In this document: piece after piece, positions 10,409-22,410 of the stretch
Numbering within the stretch: position 1 is the stretch's first letter
Layout: each line of letters opens with the position of its first letter
NCBI GenBank assembly: GCA_019049505.1
Contig: CM032446.1
Coordinates: 204,793,987 to 204,857,986, forward strand
Origin: Pachyrhynchus sulphureomaculatus
Lineage: Eukaryota; Arthropoda; Insecta; Coleoptera; Curculionidae
Length of the DNA: 64,000 nucleotides
Direction of reading: 5' to 3'
Made by a program: the position numbers and the translations under genes
Notes under the pieces: model-generated
Databases searched by the model: none
What the model was told of the DNA's origin: nothing
The model's input: the letters and a program-made list of their open reading frames with translations, nothing else

Positions 10409-12118
10409 GTGACGATCCTCACAAACACAGATCGAGGCCGCACGAGGCTTCAGCAAGTGGTCACCGCAGTCAAGAGCAAAGAGAGCGGGAATACAAAGAA
10501 AGGAAAGAAAAAGAGAGGATAGCACATATGAGTGGAATGACTATGACTCATCAGTCGTCGTCATCACACTCGTCATCGTCACACTCGTCTTCATCACATC
10601 ATCACAGACCTGAACGGCCCTCTGTAGATCCAAAAATGAAACTCCATTCTAGACCCCCTTCGAGTAATCAACCTTATCCCCCTAATGTTAAAACTGAACC
10701 GAGAGATATCTTAAGAGAAGCTGCAAAAGATTCTCCGTTCGGTATACCAACTATTCGCGACCCAAATCGTGAACACGTCAATAAAGATCCGTACGCGGCG
10801 CGTAGTGATAATAAAGAAGTGCCGAAACGTGATATGTTACTTAAACCCAATGTGCAGACTGATCCGAACAGTTTAACAAATTATTCTGACATGCGCCAGC
10901 AACGAATAGACCCTAGCAGGTCTAGGATCGACCCGTCTAAATCTACTTCTAAACAAGACATGATACGCCGATACGAGGAGCAAAAGCCTCACATCAAATC
11001 TGAAACTGACAATATTAAGAAACATTTAAGTTCTAGTTTTGATAAAAATAGTGCTTATTTAAAATCTTCAAGTTCTACCTCGCAAAAAATAAAATCGCCT
11101 TTTAGTTTAGAAAATAAATCCGTCCCAAAAACAAGCAGCAGCCAGGCTGGTGCACCTCCAAAGTCACAGTTTAATGGGAATACGAATGGATCATACAATA
11201 AACCTCATCCTCAGGAAACTGAAGTTAAAGTTAAGACTGAACCTGTTCCCATTAAAGAGGAAATTCCTACACCCGCTTTTATTAAACGACCTAGCCTATT
11301 CTCCCCTGAAAAAACGCCACCTCAAGTAAAAGTTGAAAAAACGGAATCTTCAACAAATATCTCCTCACTTAGTAACTTAACGGCCTTATCCCCGATAAAC
11401 TCCCCGCCCAGCGTACCGAGCGCGAGAAACCGAAACTACTCTAGCAGTTCAGAGCCAGAATTACGGCCTACAATGAAAAAGATTGATCAAGTTGAGGGCT
11501 TTGAAAATCTCATGCGAGATAGCACTATTGGTATGGCTAACATTCCAAATGTTACCGATACAGTCCCAGTGACAACGGAATCCACATCTCCTATTAAAAC
11601 TGAAAGTAAAAGCGGACATGTTAGTCCAGCAAAAGATACATCCCAAAATCCAATCGTTAATGGCCTTGAAACTAACCCCACTCTTATTAGTAATTTGTTA
11701 AAGGAAGCAGCTTCTACCTCGCATTTACCCGGTGTCGCAACTAACTCTATTAAAACTGAATTTGTTGAAACAGTCAGTCAAAGTAACCCAGTTCCACCAC
11801 CTGAACATAAAGAGAAAGAACACCATCATCATAAGAGTAAAAAGAAGAAAGAAAAACATAAACATAGAGACAAGGATAAGAACCGTGAAGAAAAAGAAAG
11901 GAAGAAGAAACACAAAGATAAGGATAGAGAGAAACATAAGCATAAGGAAAGAAAAGAGGTCGTTGAGGAGCCCAAGCCGTTAATAAGTGAACCTATTAAA
12001 ATTAAAATACAAAGGGATAAGATTCAACCCCTCAATGAAGGACTGAAAATTAAAATTCCCAAGGATAAAATTAAGACTGAGGGTATTGTTGATCCTTTGC
12101 CACAGCCAAGTTCTGGAG
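10409..12118 (+). CDS. CycT: Cyclin T long exon, disordered region with Lys/His-rich block
   Basis: A 1710-nt exon following TGTTTTAG. It encodes about 570 residues, all open, of low-complexity, Ser/Lys/Pro-rich sequence typical of the cyclin T tail. Landmarks are a Ser/His run (HQSSSSHSSSSH type) near the start and repeated V/I-K-x-E motifs. A strongly basic block of alternating Lys, His, Asp and Arg spans about 11806-11965, corresponding in kind to the His-rich region of cyclin T that contacts the polymerase II tail (family knowledge; equivalence inferred). Near the end, IKIKIQRDKI and LKIKIPKDKIK form a short repeat continued in the next exon. The donor is GGAG|GTAAGT at 12119. An apparent GTG start at 10396 lies in the intron. 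Confidence 0.93.
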
Positions 12119-12422
12119 GTAAGTTTGTTCTAAGTATTTTTTTTCCTTAAAACAAAATATGCATAAGCAATATTCACAGATCCAAACAGGCTTTCTATTC
12201 TGGTGGTCGCAATTTAATCCTACAATAACCACGACACTTGTTCCCTTATTTCGGTTTGAGGTCAGTTTTTGATTCTATATGAATTCACATATTATTCAAA
12301 AACCGAGCTAACTCCCTTACATTTCTTAAATATTTTTGTAGAAACTTTGTACATGTTGTACGTGTGTACCGTGTTGATTTAAAGAATCTTACTTTTGGCA
12401 TTCTAACTTTTAAATTTTATAG

Positions 12423-13870
12423 GTTTGAAGATAAAAATACCAAAAGAAATGATCGCAAACTGCAGCACGGCTAGTGTACATATGAACTCCTTGGATACAC
12501 CACTAAGTAGCAGCAGTAGTTCGAGCCGTAAACGTGAACGAGACCGATCGTCACCGACTGATATTCCTCCTCTGAAGTTTTCCAAGTCAAGTCATAAGGA
12601 CTCGAAACAAAATGGAAGACACTCCTATAGTAAGGTAAGCAAAAACCAACCATCTAGTAGTGAAAACGTTGTTAAAAATAGTGCTCAAGTCGTTAGTAGT
12701 AATCTTAGTGAGAATACTGTTAATACTGTTATAAGTGAGGAAAAGTCCAGTACAGAAATTACTTTAGCAAGTAGCGGTGTTCCGGCAGAAGAAAATAATA
12801 ACGAGAGTATTGTTAAAGATGTTAGAGAAAGCATGACTTCTTGTAAAAAGCCCAGTTCACCAAAAGATGTTAGTAGTACAGTTGAAATGGTTTCCCCAAC
12901 TCCTCTGTCTCCAATATCTCCTATTTCCGCTTCTCCTTTCCATGAGACTGACTCACAGTTAAATTCTCTTTCTATGATTCCACTATCTCCCATATCTGCC
13001 AGTAATACTCCACCACTTGATCACAACACAAACAGCACTGACATTGGATTCTCGAGTAATACTACTTCTTTTGACCATGAAAATTTATTTAGTTCTAATC
13101 AATTAACACTAGATAATATTTCTGGTTTACCGTCTTCGTCTTTCCAAAAGGAAAACAGACTGGTAAAAGAATTTAGAAGTAATACACCACCCGGTTATCC
13201 TACTACAATATCACAACCAAGAACTGATAGTCCTCCCAGATATAAATCTCCCCCTCCTTACTATCTGACTAATTCCAGTTTAAAATGGCAGCCTAGGGGA
13301 AATACTCCTCCAGGCTATCCAATTGCTCAACCTACTAACAGTAATATGGAAGGTCGTAAACCACCACCCTACAATCCTTACAAACTTGTAAATCATCCTT
13401 CTCCTTACAAACGAGTTAATACTCCACACTTTCAGAAGCAACATAGAAATAGTGGTAACTACGAAAATTATGATTATCCTCCTTATAATCCTCCCCCTTA
13501 CCAGTCGAAGAATCATAGAGGGTATAATCCTCCTCCCAAATACCCTCCTCATGGACCTACAAATTACCAAGCTCCACCACCACAAACGCTTAACACATAC
13601 CATGTTCCTCCACCACAAAATCAAGACAGCCAACTTCACTATTCAACTGCACCTCTTCAGATACCCTACAATGCCTATCAGGTAGCACCTCCAAGTATGC
13701 CCAACGTTAATGTACCTCCACCTTCATATGTGTATCCAAGCTATATTGGAGGTTACATGTACCAAGAAATGTACCCACAACAGATGGGTGCGTTTGGTGG
13801 TGTTAGTCAACCTCCATTACCACCCGATGCCCCACCAAATGAGGTTCCACCACCCCCTCCACCAGAGTAG
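12423..13870 (+). CDS. CycT: Cyclin T terminal exon, Pro/Tyr-rich C-terminus
   Basis: The acceptor is TTTTATAG at 12415-12422; G+GT gives Gly and the frame reads LKIKIPKEMIANCS, echoing the LKIKIPKDK motif of the previous exon. About 480 residues follow to a TAG at 13868. The first half is Ser-rich with clustered SP sites (TPLSPISPISASPF). The second half (13180-13870) is very rich in Pro, Tyr and Asn. It contains two NTPPGYP repeats, several PPxY-type motifs (SPPPYYL, RKPPPYNPY, PPYNPPPY) and a C-terminal polyproline (VPPPPPPE). PPxY motifs bind WW domains in general; a partner here is not known. The tail is long for the family. Confidence 0.93.
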
Positions 13871-14683
13871 ATACACAGTTAAGAATTTTGTATTCGCGAA
13901 GGTTAATACAAAATTTTGTGATATGAGAATTTAACCTTTGACGCAAAAGCGTCACAACTAAACGATGGCATTTTTGTATTAAAATTTGTCTATGGAAAAC
14001 GACTATGTATCTTTTGACTGTTATCTTTCTGTCAAAAAGATAGTGTCAGAACTGTTAAAATTACAGTAAATTTTCTGTCAATTTAGAACGAGAATTTTTG
14101 CACTGCACGAATTAAAAATACACAATATTTTGTGTTGATCTCTGGTAACATAGAAGATTTATAACTGTGTATGTACGTCCTAGTTTTTTAAAGATATAAA
14201 ACAAGATACTAAAATTTTAGAAGTTAGAAAATAATTCTACCAATCAGTATCACCCCTAAGATTTAAAAATTTATTATAAATGGTATAAATTTTACTTAGC
14301 TTACTTAAGAGACATATTATTCCTAAATTTTATGTAGTGTCTTAAGATATAATTCTTGGACTAAGAAACCAGCAAATGAAAAACATATATTTTAAATTGA
14401 TGTATTCCATACGTACGGGATGATAAATTTTCGAGATTACTAACTATTTTTCACCGATCACACAAATCTTAACGTTTTATGTTTTAATCTGTAAATCCTA
14501 AAATTACAAACGTCAGGAATGAAATTACTATATGAGATATGTTTTAATATCTAATAATGATTAATCCTAAGTTTAAAGCTTATTTATTAAAGTCTGTATG
14601 TTCAGTCCAGTATATAAATTAATTTTTAATTCATCATAATGGATATTATTTTAAAGTAGGTTTTTAGATTTTTTTAGATAGAT
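13871..14683 (+). other. Cyclin T 3' untranslated / downstream sequence
   Basis: AT-rich non-coding DNA after the stop. I did not see a clean AATAAA in the first few hundred bases; the variant ATTAAA occurs near 13977 and 14586, so the transcript end is not fixed. No other gene or element was recognised. Confidence 0.5.
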
Positions 14684-15304
14684 AACAATGATCATTAAAA
14701 AATATTAATAATAATTAAGAAACCGAAAGCCTATACGTAATCGTTGAAAATACTTATTAAAATCTTTTTTACGTTTTTACAGTTTTAAATTTTTCTTGTA
14801 GATATAGCGGGTGCCAACTAAACCACACATAATTTATTCTAAACCTTAGTTAAAAACTGTGGAAGATTCGAACTTTTCACTAACACAATTTTCTGACCTA
14901 CTCTGGCCTCTCTTGCACATAAAGTTATCTTTATCTCGATTTTGATACAGGGAGCCCAAATGTAACTTTGAAGCATGAATATTGTGCCTACTTAACAATG
15001 ATCATTAAAAAATATTAATAATATTTAAGAAACCGAAAGCCTATACGTAATCGTTGAAAATACTTATTAAAATCTTTTTTACGTTTTTACAGTTTTAAAT
15101 TTTTCTTGTAGATATAGCGGGTGCCAACTAAACCACACATAATTTATTCTAAACGTTAGTTAAAAACTGTGGAAGATTCGAACTTTTCACTAACATAAAT
15201 TTCTGACTCACTCTGGCCTCTCTTGCACATAAAGTTATCTTTATCTCGATTTTGATACAGGGAGCCCAAATGTAACTTTGAAGCATGAATATTGTGCCTA
15301 CTTA
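14684..15304. repeat. 310-bp tandem duplication
   Basis: Two head-to-tail copies (14684-14993 and 14994-15304), both beginning AACAATGATCATTAAAAAAT and ending GTGCCTACTTA. Only a handful of differences were seen (for example CCTTAG/CGTTAG, ACACAATTT/ACATAAATT), so the duplication is recent. No coding sequence. Confidence 0.95.
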
Positions 15305-15418
15305 GGATAGGTAAAGTAAGAATTGCATTCGAAATTCGCTAAAACGAATTACGTTTTCAGAAATACCCACCCCAAGCAAAAACAGAACTTATTATTTTAT
15401 TATTACATATTTTTTGCT

Positions 15419-16606
15419 GGGTTAGTCAATAAGTTTTAAAAGCGGAAATACATTTATTCTTCAGTATAATCTCCCTTCAGCTCAATATATTTTTTCCAGC
15501 GATTTTCAAATTCATTTACCCCATCTCTGAAGTCGTTTTCCGGAAGACCTTTAAAATATTCATCTACGGATGCTATCACTTCATCATTTGTTGAAAAACG
15601 CTTCCTACGTAGAAATCTTTTGAAGTTTGGAAACAGACGGAAGTCAGACGGAGCCAGTTGTGACGAATAGGGTGGGTGTTCCAACAATTCGTACTTTAGT
15701 CCGACCAGGTGAGCAGGTGCATTGTCACGATGAAAGATGATTCTTTTTTCTGCAAACCGGGCCTCTTCTCATAAATTTTCTCATCCAGCTGGTCCAAAAG
15801 GTTGCAATAATACTATCTTGTGATTGTTTTACCGGTCTGAAGGTAATCAATTAACAAAATTCCTTTTGCATCTCAGGAACCTGATACCATAATTTTTTTA
15901 GACGACTTTGACCACTTTAGAGCTAAACAACCTAGCTCAGGTCACTGTGCGGTTTGTTGTCGCAGTTAAGGATCATACTAATAAACCCAAGTCTCATCCA
16001 TAGTTACAAATCGACGCACAAAATCAGTTTTATTCTTTGTGAAAAGAGCCAAATGTTGTTTAGAAACTTTCCGATGTTAACAAGTACGGCACACATTTTG
16101 TGAATAGCTTTCACTTACCCAAAACATCAGTTAAGATCTCATGTACTGATCAATTTGAGATGCCTATAGCCTCAGCTAAATCACTCGCGGTTAATCGACG
16201 GTCTTCCATTACCATATCTTGTACTTGCACAACAATTTCTTCAGTTGTTGCAGTCTTTGGGCGTCCTGAACGTGAATCATCATTAACGCTTGTACGACCA
16301 TGTTTAAACTCTAGAGTCCATCTATGAACTGTTGGAAATGAAGGAACAGACTCCTTTAACACTTTCACAAACTTTGCATGGATTTTAGTTGCCGATAAAC
16401 CTTCCAAAAGAAAGAATTTTATTACTGCGGGATATTCGAATTTTTTAAAAAATACTGAAACACGTCTACTCTAACCAGCTGATAAACATGAATGACTTGA
16501 AATTTAGGGTATGTTCATATGACAAATGACGCTTTAAAAAATGATGTTCAATATTTGGTCCAGGTAATGCTCCATAGGGGTCGCTTTCAAAACTTATTGA
16601 CTGACC
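15419..16606 (-). mobile_element. Mariner transposon, decayed copy
   Basis: About 1190 bp with terminal inverted repeats GGTTAGTCAATAAGTTTTAA (left) and the complement of GGTCAGTCAATAAGTTTTGA (right, ending 16606). A clean TA duplication is not evident; the left flank is altered. The minus strand carries a transposase relic. It is a different mariner family from the copies at 2029 and 49017. Confidence 0.88.
15454..16460 (-). pseudogene. Mariner transposase, heavily disrupted
   Basis: N-terminal part at 16460-16150 (FEYPAVIKFFLLEGLSATKI, then the helix-turn-helix region and AEAIGIS) ends in a stop. The middle is full of stops and shifts, but the segment ILLIDYLQTGKTIT can still be recognised. 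The C-terminal part is open at 15687-15454 (LAPSDFRLFPNFKRFL to KGDYTEE). The third catalytic aspartate of the SPDLAPSDF-type motif has changed (SSQLAPSDF), so the copy could not be active even without the frameshifts. The relic lies about 1.6 kb downstream of CycT. Confidence 0.88.
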
Positions 16607-17424
16607 TGATATATATTTCGCCAACATATATTAAATTCTTTAAGATTTTCTGGGTTAAATTTTAAGACCCTATAACTAATTAGTAATACAAAATATAAGA
16701 ATTGTAAATTTTAGAAATTCCCTCTTTTTGGGCCCAACAAGTGCTTTCCCCGAAATGATTGATATGTGATGTGTCATTGCGGCAGGCATTGATTTTCTAA
16801 AACATATTTATCAAGCAAGACATAAAAAAGATGTTAGTATTATTTTATTATATATCATCATTATAATCCAGCGTCCATTGTCGGACATGGACGTCCTCAA
16901 GATGTCCCCAGATTTCTCTGTTCTGGGCAGTCGCAATCCAGTTCGCCACAACTCTCTTCAAAGTGTTACTCCATCGGGGAGGGAGTTTGCCTCTGCTGCT
17001 TATGCCGCCCCTTGGTCTCCATTCGAGGACTTTTTTCGTCCAACCACGATTCCTAATTCTGGCATTATATCCAGTCCATCGCCATTTCGATCGTAATATA
17101 TGCTCTACGACATCGTTTACTTGCGTTTTTCTGCGTATCTCTTCGTTCTTCACCCGGTCTATAAGGCTCAACCCGAGCATTAACCTTTCCATGTTTCTTT
17201 GTGTCACTTGTAATTTCCTTATGGATGATTTAGTGAGGGTTGAAGTCTCGGCCATATGACAAAACTAGTATGATGCATGGACTGAATGCTTTCCGCGTTA
17301 TGCTTATAAGAATATCTCCCTTAAGAACATCTCTCATCTCTCCATAGGCTACGCAGCCCAAAGGAATTTGTCTAGGCAGCTCATGTGTTTTGTTGTTTTT
17401 ACTGATGCGTACTTCATTGCCCAG

Positions 17425-17426
<2 letters not shown>

Positions 17427-17504
<78 letters not shown>
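17427..17504. repeat. (TA)n microsatellite inside RTE relic
   Basis: About 78 bp of TA repeats, lying exactly where the RTE relic lacks its RT palm and directly adjoining a short mariner terminus at 17505. Confidence 0.95.
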
Positions 17505-17506
<2 letters not shown>

Positions 17507-17537
17507 TGAAAAGTTTTTGGTCAGACACATAGATGTC
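17505..17537. mobile_element. Mariner terminus fragment (~33 bp)
   Basis: GCTGAAAAGTTTTTGGTCAG followed by ACACATAGATG matches the terminal segment of the mariner family at 48384, 49017-50262 and 63669 (for example the 50262 end, read on the minus strand, has GAAAAGTTTTTCTGACACAT). Only the terminus remains, adjacent to the TA tract. Confidence 0.6.
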
Positions 17538-18480
17538 TTGTGCTTCCATTATTGGGTCCGTTATCAAGTGGCTTAGCTTGTTAATACCATTTGTGTTTGC
17601 TTTGTTCTGTAAAGTTGTACTGATATTTTCTTCGAATGCGTCTTCTATTCTGGGTTGAGTCAAAGTAGTTGTTTTTTGTTCGTTACTATTTTTCTTTCCT
17701 GGTTAGTCCGTATTACAATTGTCGCTTTCACCATTCGATTGTAGCTGGTTGTTGTATTGTGTGGTCTTTAAACAAATGCTTCTTGGTTGCTAGGAAGTAG
17801 TCTATTTCATTTTTTGTTCTTCCATCCGGACTTTACCAGGTCCATCTTCTGTGTAGCTTCTTATAGAAGAAGCCATTCATTTGGTATAGATCATTTTCTA
17901 GTGAGAAGTATAAGGTCTCACCTCGATCGCTCCTCCCTGAACTACCAATATTCCCAACGATGATTTCCTACTGATTCAATTTTGTTCCCATCCTCGCATT
18001 AACATCACCACCAATGATTGTGAAATGAATTTGATTCTCTGTCATCTCTTTACATATATTGTCGTAGAACATTTCCATCTCTTGGTCACGGTAAGCTGTT
18101 GTCGGTGCATAGACTTGGCCAGTTTTTTAAATTGTATCTTGTGTTTATTTTCAGAATAAGGTATACAACTCTGGTGACTCGTATAGTTATGTTTTTTGAA
18201 GTTTTTTTATCCCAGAGATTCATTTTCCATTTCGACGAATTTCTCTTCCGATAGCAAAGTCCTAGCATTGAAAATTGCGACTCTCAGTGTGAGATTTTTC
18301 ATGTTTCGTCTTACTCACCTGGGGTATTTTCCGTTTTGTTTTTGGATATTTGAAGGATTTGACTAATTTCCAATTGATAAGAGGGACATGTTACCCTTCT
18401 CTTATAAGCGGAGTGGGGGGAGTTGGAGGGTATCTAGGCTTACGTGATCAGGATCGCACCATTGAAGTAAACCATTCCAG

Positions 18481-20898
18481 TCGGGATTACAGAGAGATTT
18501 AGCCCCTACCCACCCATTTTCATATATACTGTACCAATAACAACTAATTAAATTATGGGAGAATTTATTTTACGGGTACCGTAAAATTAGCAACAGCCAC
18601 TTAAAACATAAATAGCCAGATTAGCTAATACTTCACCCCGTTCTAGTCGTTATTGAATTTTAAACGTGTAATTTCCCACTTAGCTTTTGTTTTTAACGCT
18701 GTTATATGGTAAATGTCATCAAAGAAACCTGTTTATAAAAAAGTTTAAATTAAACAATCGGGAATTTAAACCTGAGAACAGGTAGGAAGATTAATAGTGT
18801 TTTAAACTTTAAAATATATTTTACTGTTGTCACTTTATACAGGTATAAAAACGAATTGCTAGTTTTGTACTTTAGACGTGTCGCTTGTAACCGTCGGAAT
18901 GTAGGAAACAGCCGAAGGCAGTCGAGAAGCAGATGAAGATTGAACTAAGGCAACATAGGGAACAGTGGCTGACACTCTACTGGTCTTAAAGAGCAGTAGC
19001 TGTCTTTAAGACCAGAGCATCTCTTACGAACGATATACTTTTAATTTTATTAATACCAAGACTGCTTGTTTTCATTTAAACCCAATCCAAAATTAACAGT
19101 GGACTCAAGGAAGCGCGACTAAAAATCATGAGTTCCGATTTTGTTAAATACAAGTGAATTTCTAAAATTTAAAATACTCAGTGGTTCTCGGCTTTCGCTA
19201 TATTATTAAAAGTCTAATCTAATGATATAAAAGTGTCGTGTATAGTTTTAGCTAATAGAGAAAAAAGTAAATATTATTATATTTATAAGAAACAGCTGAA
19301 TATTTTCTAAATTTGTACTTTAATAAGTTATATATAACCTACTAGCAAAATTAACCAATATATATGACAACGCCGGTACGCATTCCCAACAAGTTATACC
19401 AGGAGACGATGTGTGATTTTCCACGTTTTTAACCGCGCTGCACGGACACAGGATACAGTAACTTTTTTTCATGAGATCCCGTTGAAATTGTTTTCTACTT
19501 GTCCTTACCGCATTCATTGCAGTTTTTAATAGATCATTGATTTGGCTGGAAACGATGTTATCAATGACCTACTCTGTCTCTTCTTTTTTGTGTTTGGGAT
19601 TAAAACTCTATGTTTGCCGGAGAGTTGGTGAAATCGGTTATTCACAAAGAATGGGCTGATTTAATTTTTTTTTTTGCTTTTGACTGAAGCTTTTGTAGTT
19701 TTTCTCGAATTTTACAGAAAATTTCCGCGGTCGTAGGATCATTTAATATTTCCGCATAGTGTTGTGTTCGGTAGGTTAAACTGATCTCATATTGTATATA
19801 TAACTAACTCATTGTCAGTTTAGTCATGACAATATAAAATGATGAATTCGTGTCAATTTCAATTTAATGAGTGTTGCTCTTGTGATAGGCATTGGAGGGC
19901 TAAAAAAAACAATTTTTAAAAATCCCTAAAAGGTCCTATTTATTTCAGTTCTTTATATCACACACAAAAGTACACTTTTAACACAGAAGTATACACTTAA
20001 AGGCAGCTGTTTAACTTTGGGCATTATTTATTGGTTTATACCATAGCATCCATTTTTGCTTAACATATTTTTAGTGCTCATATTCTGAGTGTTTCTTATA
20101 GTTTTTATTCAGAAATATATAGGTAGAGTTATGTAGGATGTTTAAAAATGTCGTTTTAAATAGTCAATTTACAGAGAAAATCTTTAATATTTCAATATTT
20201 TGAAAGTTATTTAAAAAAGTCTGTCTTGCAAAATGGCCTCACCCATCTTTTTTTTTCAACATCCTGTATAATATTACAATATTGTGCCAGAACTAATATG
20301 AAATTATTTATCATACTAGTCTTGAATGTTTACCTTTTACATAAACAGAAAAATAGTATAGTTTTAAAAGTTGTCTTTGTATATTTAGATTTATTATATA
20401 AAAAAAGTATATGTATATCGGAAGATTATTATTTATTGTTAATTTGTTACAATTTTGTGAAATTATTAAAGCACGTTTTTAACTTAGGTAATTTTTTTAT
20501 TATAAATAGTCATTTTTAGAATATTAACATATATATATTAACATTTTGAGGACTGTAATCTATTGGTAATTCAGTTCATTTATTTTTGGGCTAAATACTC
20601 CAAGTGTTATTTTATAATATAATATTTTATAACATGATTCTAGTTAACATTTTTCTTTTGCATTAATTGCAACAATAATTTACTTATAAAACAATCCTGG
20701 TTGCATTATGAAATGATCCATGTGAGCCTATAACCACCCAATAGAGACGACTTGTTTTTCACAAAACTCTCATTTTTAATGAAAACCTCTAACGTTGGTA
20801 AACATCGTTCCCAAACTTTTAAATGACTGGGAGAATCGGTATGAGAAGAAATTCGTTAGGGATCCCGTTATAATAATGTCTAAATTTTTTATTTTTAC
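18481..20898. other. Intergenic, no gene recognised
   Basis: AT-rich sequence. Short open stretches (19517-19320 minus, 20226-20519 plus) have no recognisable domain. A short hairpin at 18981-19014 is listed separately. No element ends were recognised. Confidence 0.5.
18981..19014. repeat. Short perfect hairpin
   Basis: TGGTCTTAAAGA (18981-18992) and TCTTTAAGACCA (19003-19014) are exact complements, giving a 12-bp stem with a 10-nt loop. No function can be assigned. Confidence 0.6.
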
Positions 20899-21521
20899 TG
20901 TTCACCGTACAGAACACTTATATGATCACTTCGGTATTCATCTGCCTATCTGTCTGTCCGTCACACCTGATTTTCTCCGAAACTATTTGACATAGAAAGT
21001 TGAAATTTGGCACTAATATAGGCCTCATCAGAGCCGTGTAGATTTGAAAGTTAAATTTTGACTTACGGGGTTAGTTTTAGGAGGTGAAATCGGAAATGAA
21101 AAAAAAAAAAAATTACCAGGTTATCGAGTGGGGTGTCAAATGAAAGTTTGTAAAACACAAGTCCAAAAATATATGTAATCTAATACTTGCGCATATTTTT
21201 ATTGTATCATTTTTTAAAAAATACGAAAAATCAATGGCTGTCTCCCCCATATCTCAAAAAGTACTGATCAAAAAATTTTGAAAAAACCCTAGAATAGATT
21301 GAACGAAAATTATCACGAGTGCATTACCTTTAATAATTTATCTGCTATACAAAAAAAAAGATTCGAGGTCATCAGTTTTCACTAAAGATCAGAAAGAAAA
21401 ATTGTTGAAAACTCATTTCGGATGTGTTTTTGTGAAGTCACTGATGATTTTTATACCTCCGTAACAAGCTATCAACTTCCGGAACACTAATTGCGCAAAC
21501 CAAACTTGCACTTGACTAGTT
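20899..21521 (-). repeat. GTTCCGTACGGAAC-family repeat, locus C (reverse copy)
   Basis: Reverse-oriented copy of about 620 bp. It starts with a decayed terminus (TTCACCGTACAGAACACTTA), passes the GTCTGTCCGTC tract and ends ACTTGCACTTGACTAGT. The same block order as the other loci can be followed throughout. Confidence 0.85.
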
Positions 21522-22089
21522 TGTTTCATTTACAATCTGCGTCTAAGTTTAAAAAATTAGTGAATGTATATTAAAATTTTATTGGGAGTGTATACGAAAT
21601 GTAAGTTTTAGGCGGGCCGTTTATTTATTTAATGCCTATACGCACACTACAGAATAATAAAATTTTAAATGGTTTTCTACAACTTAACTTCTAAAATATA
21701 CGTAAAATTAACAAAAATTATATAATACTACTTTCTTTTAGCGACGAAAATAAAAAACAAAGAACAATTTTATGTGTTCTTATTTAATCGAGTAAGAGTT
21801 AGGATAAAAATATGACAGTTTGGATCAAAATTATTTCTGAGCCATGCATTTCATCAAGAAGCTTAACCCATAATTGATCGAGTGGGAGCGTTGAAAGAAC
21901 AGCTGTATCTGCCTTGCAGTCCTTAATGATAGTAACAGTAGAATTACACATTAGAGCGCATTACAGTTAATGAAACCATTTGCTAACTGTGTACAAAAAA
22001 AGGTAGTGCATCTCTACGGCAGCGTTCCTCACTTGAAGCCACATAAAACCCTCATTTAATAGTACAAGTTAGCATAGAGAAATTCAAAC
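21522..22089. other. Intergenic, no gene recognised
   Basis: Non-coding AT-rich sequence with no open frame of note and no recognised repeat. Confidence 0.5.
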
Positions 22090-22364
22090 TTACCCAGAAA
22101 ATAAGTTAGGAATGTAGAATCTTTGGTACAATGACACTACTCAGTATATATCACCACTATACCAAACACTTTATTTTTGCACTCGACGCGCGTTTTGCTA
22201 AACATGTTAAGCTTCATCAGGAGCGATGATTGACTTTCAATTGCACAATGATTGACAATCATCGCTCTTGATGAAGCTAACATGGTTAGCGAAACGCGCG
22301 TCGAGGGTAAAAATAAAGTGTTTGGTGTGGTGGTGATATATACTGAGTAGTTACCCAGAAAATA
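22090..22364. mobile_element. Palindromic non-coding element with 14-bp flanking repeat
   Basis: A ~210-bp near-perfect palindrome (arms about 22137-22229 and 22254-22350) with TATATCACCAC..ACCAAACACTTTATTTTT on one arm and its complement on the other. The segment 22104-22350 is bracketed by an exact 14-bp direct repeat, TTACCCAGAAAATA (22090-22103 and 22351-22364), consistent with a target-site duplication. Diverged partial relatives occur at about 35885-35980 (AATCTTTGGCACAATAATAT) and 42910-42995 (AATAAAGTGTTTGGTGTAGT). No coding capacity. Confidence 0.8.
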
Positions 22365-22410
22365 TTTTATTTATTTTGCACTTTTTTAGTTTTGCTATAT
22401 GACAAACATA

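Larger units (their letters stand above)
16840..18480 (-). mobile_element. RTE-type non-LTR retrotransposon, internally deleted relic
   Basis: The minus strand reads 5' to 3' from ~18480. An endonuclease-like start (VAIFNARTLLSEE near 18300) is followed by VVYLILKINTRYNLK, the YAPT region and DFLATKKHLFKD-type blocks with many stops, down to about 17540. After an interruption, the C-terminal part of the reverse-transcriptase polyprotein follows. It has a YLGNEVRISKNNKTHELPRQ-like segment near 17425-17360, then an open 135-codon frame at 17255-16848 (VTQRNMERLMLGLSLIDRVK, KWRWTGYNARI, WTKKVLEWRPRGG). The catalytic RT palm is missing. At that place sit a (TA)n tract and a mariner end. Assignment to the RTE clade rests on remembered family motifs. 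Confidence 0.8.

Noticed and set aside
11461..11943. Minus-strand open frames opposite cyclin T
   Set aside because: They are shadows of the low-complexity plus-strand coding sequence.
20226..20519. 97-codon plus-strand open frame
   Set aside because: Leu/Ile/Lys-rich translation of AT-rich DNA with no recognisable motif; treated as chance.
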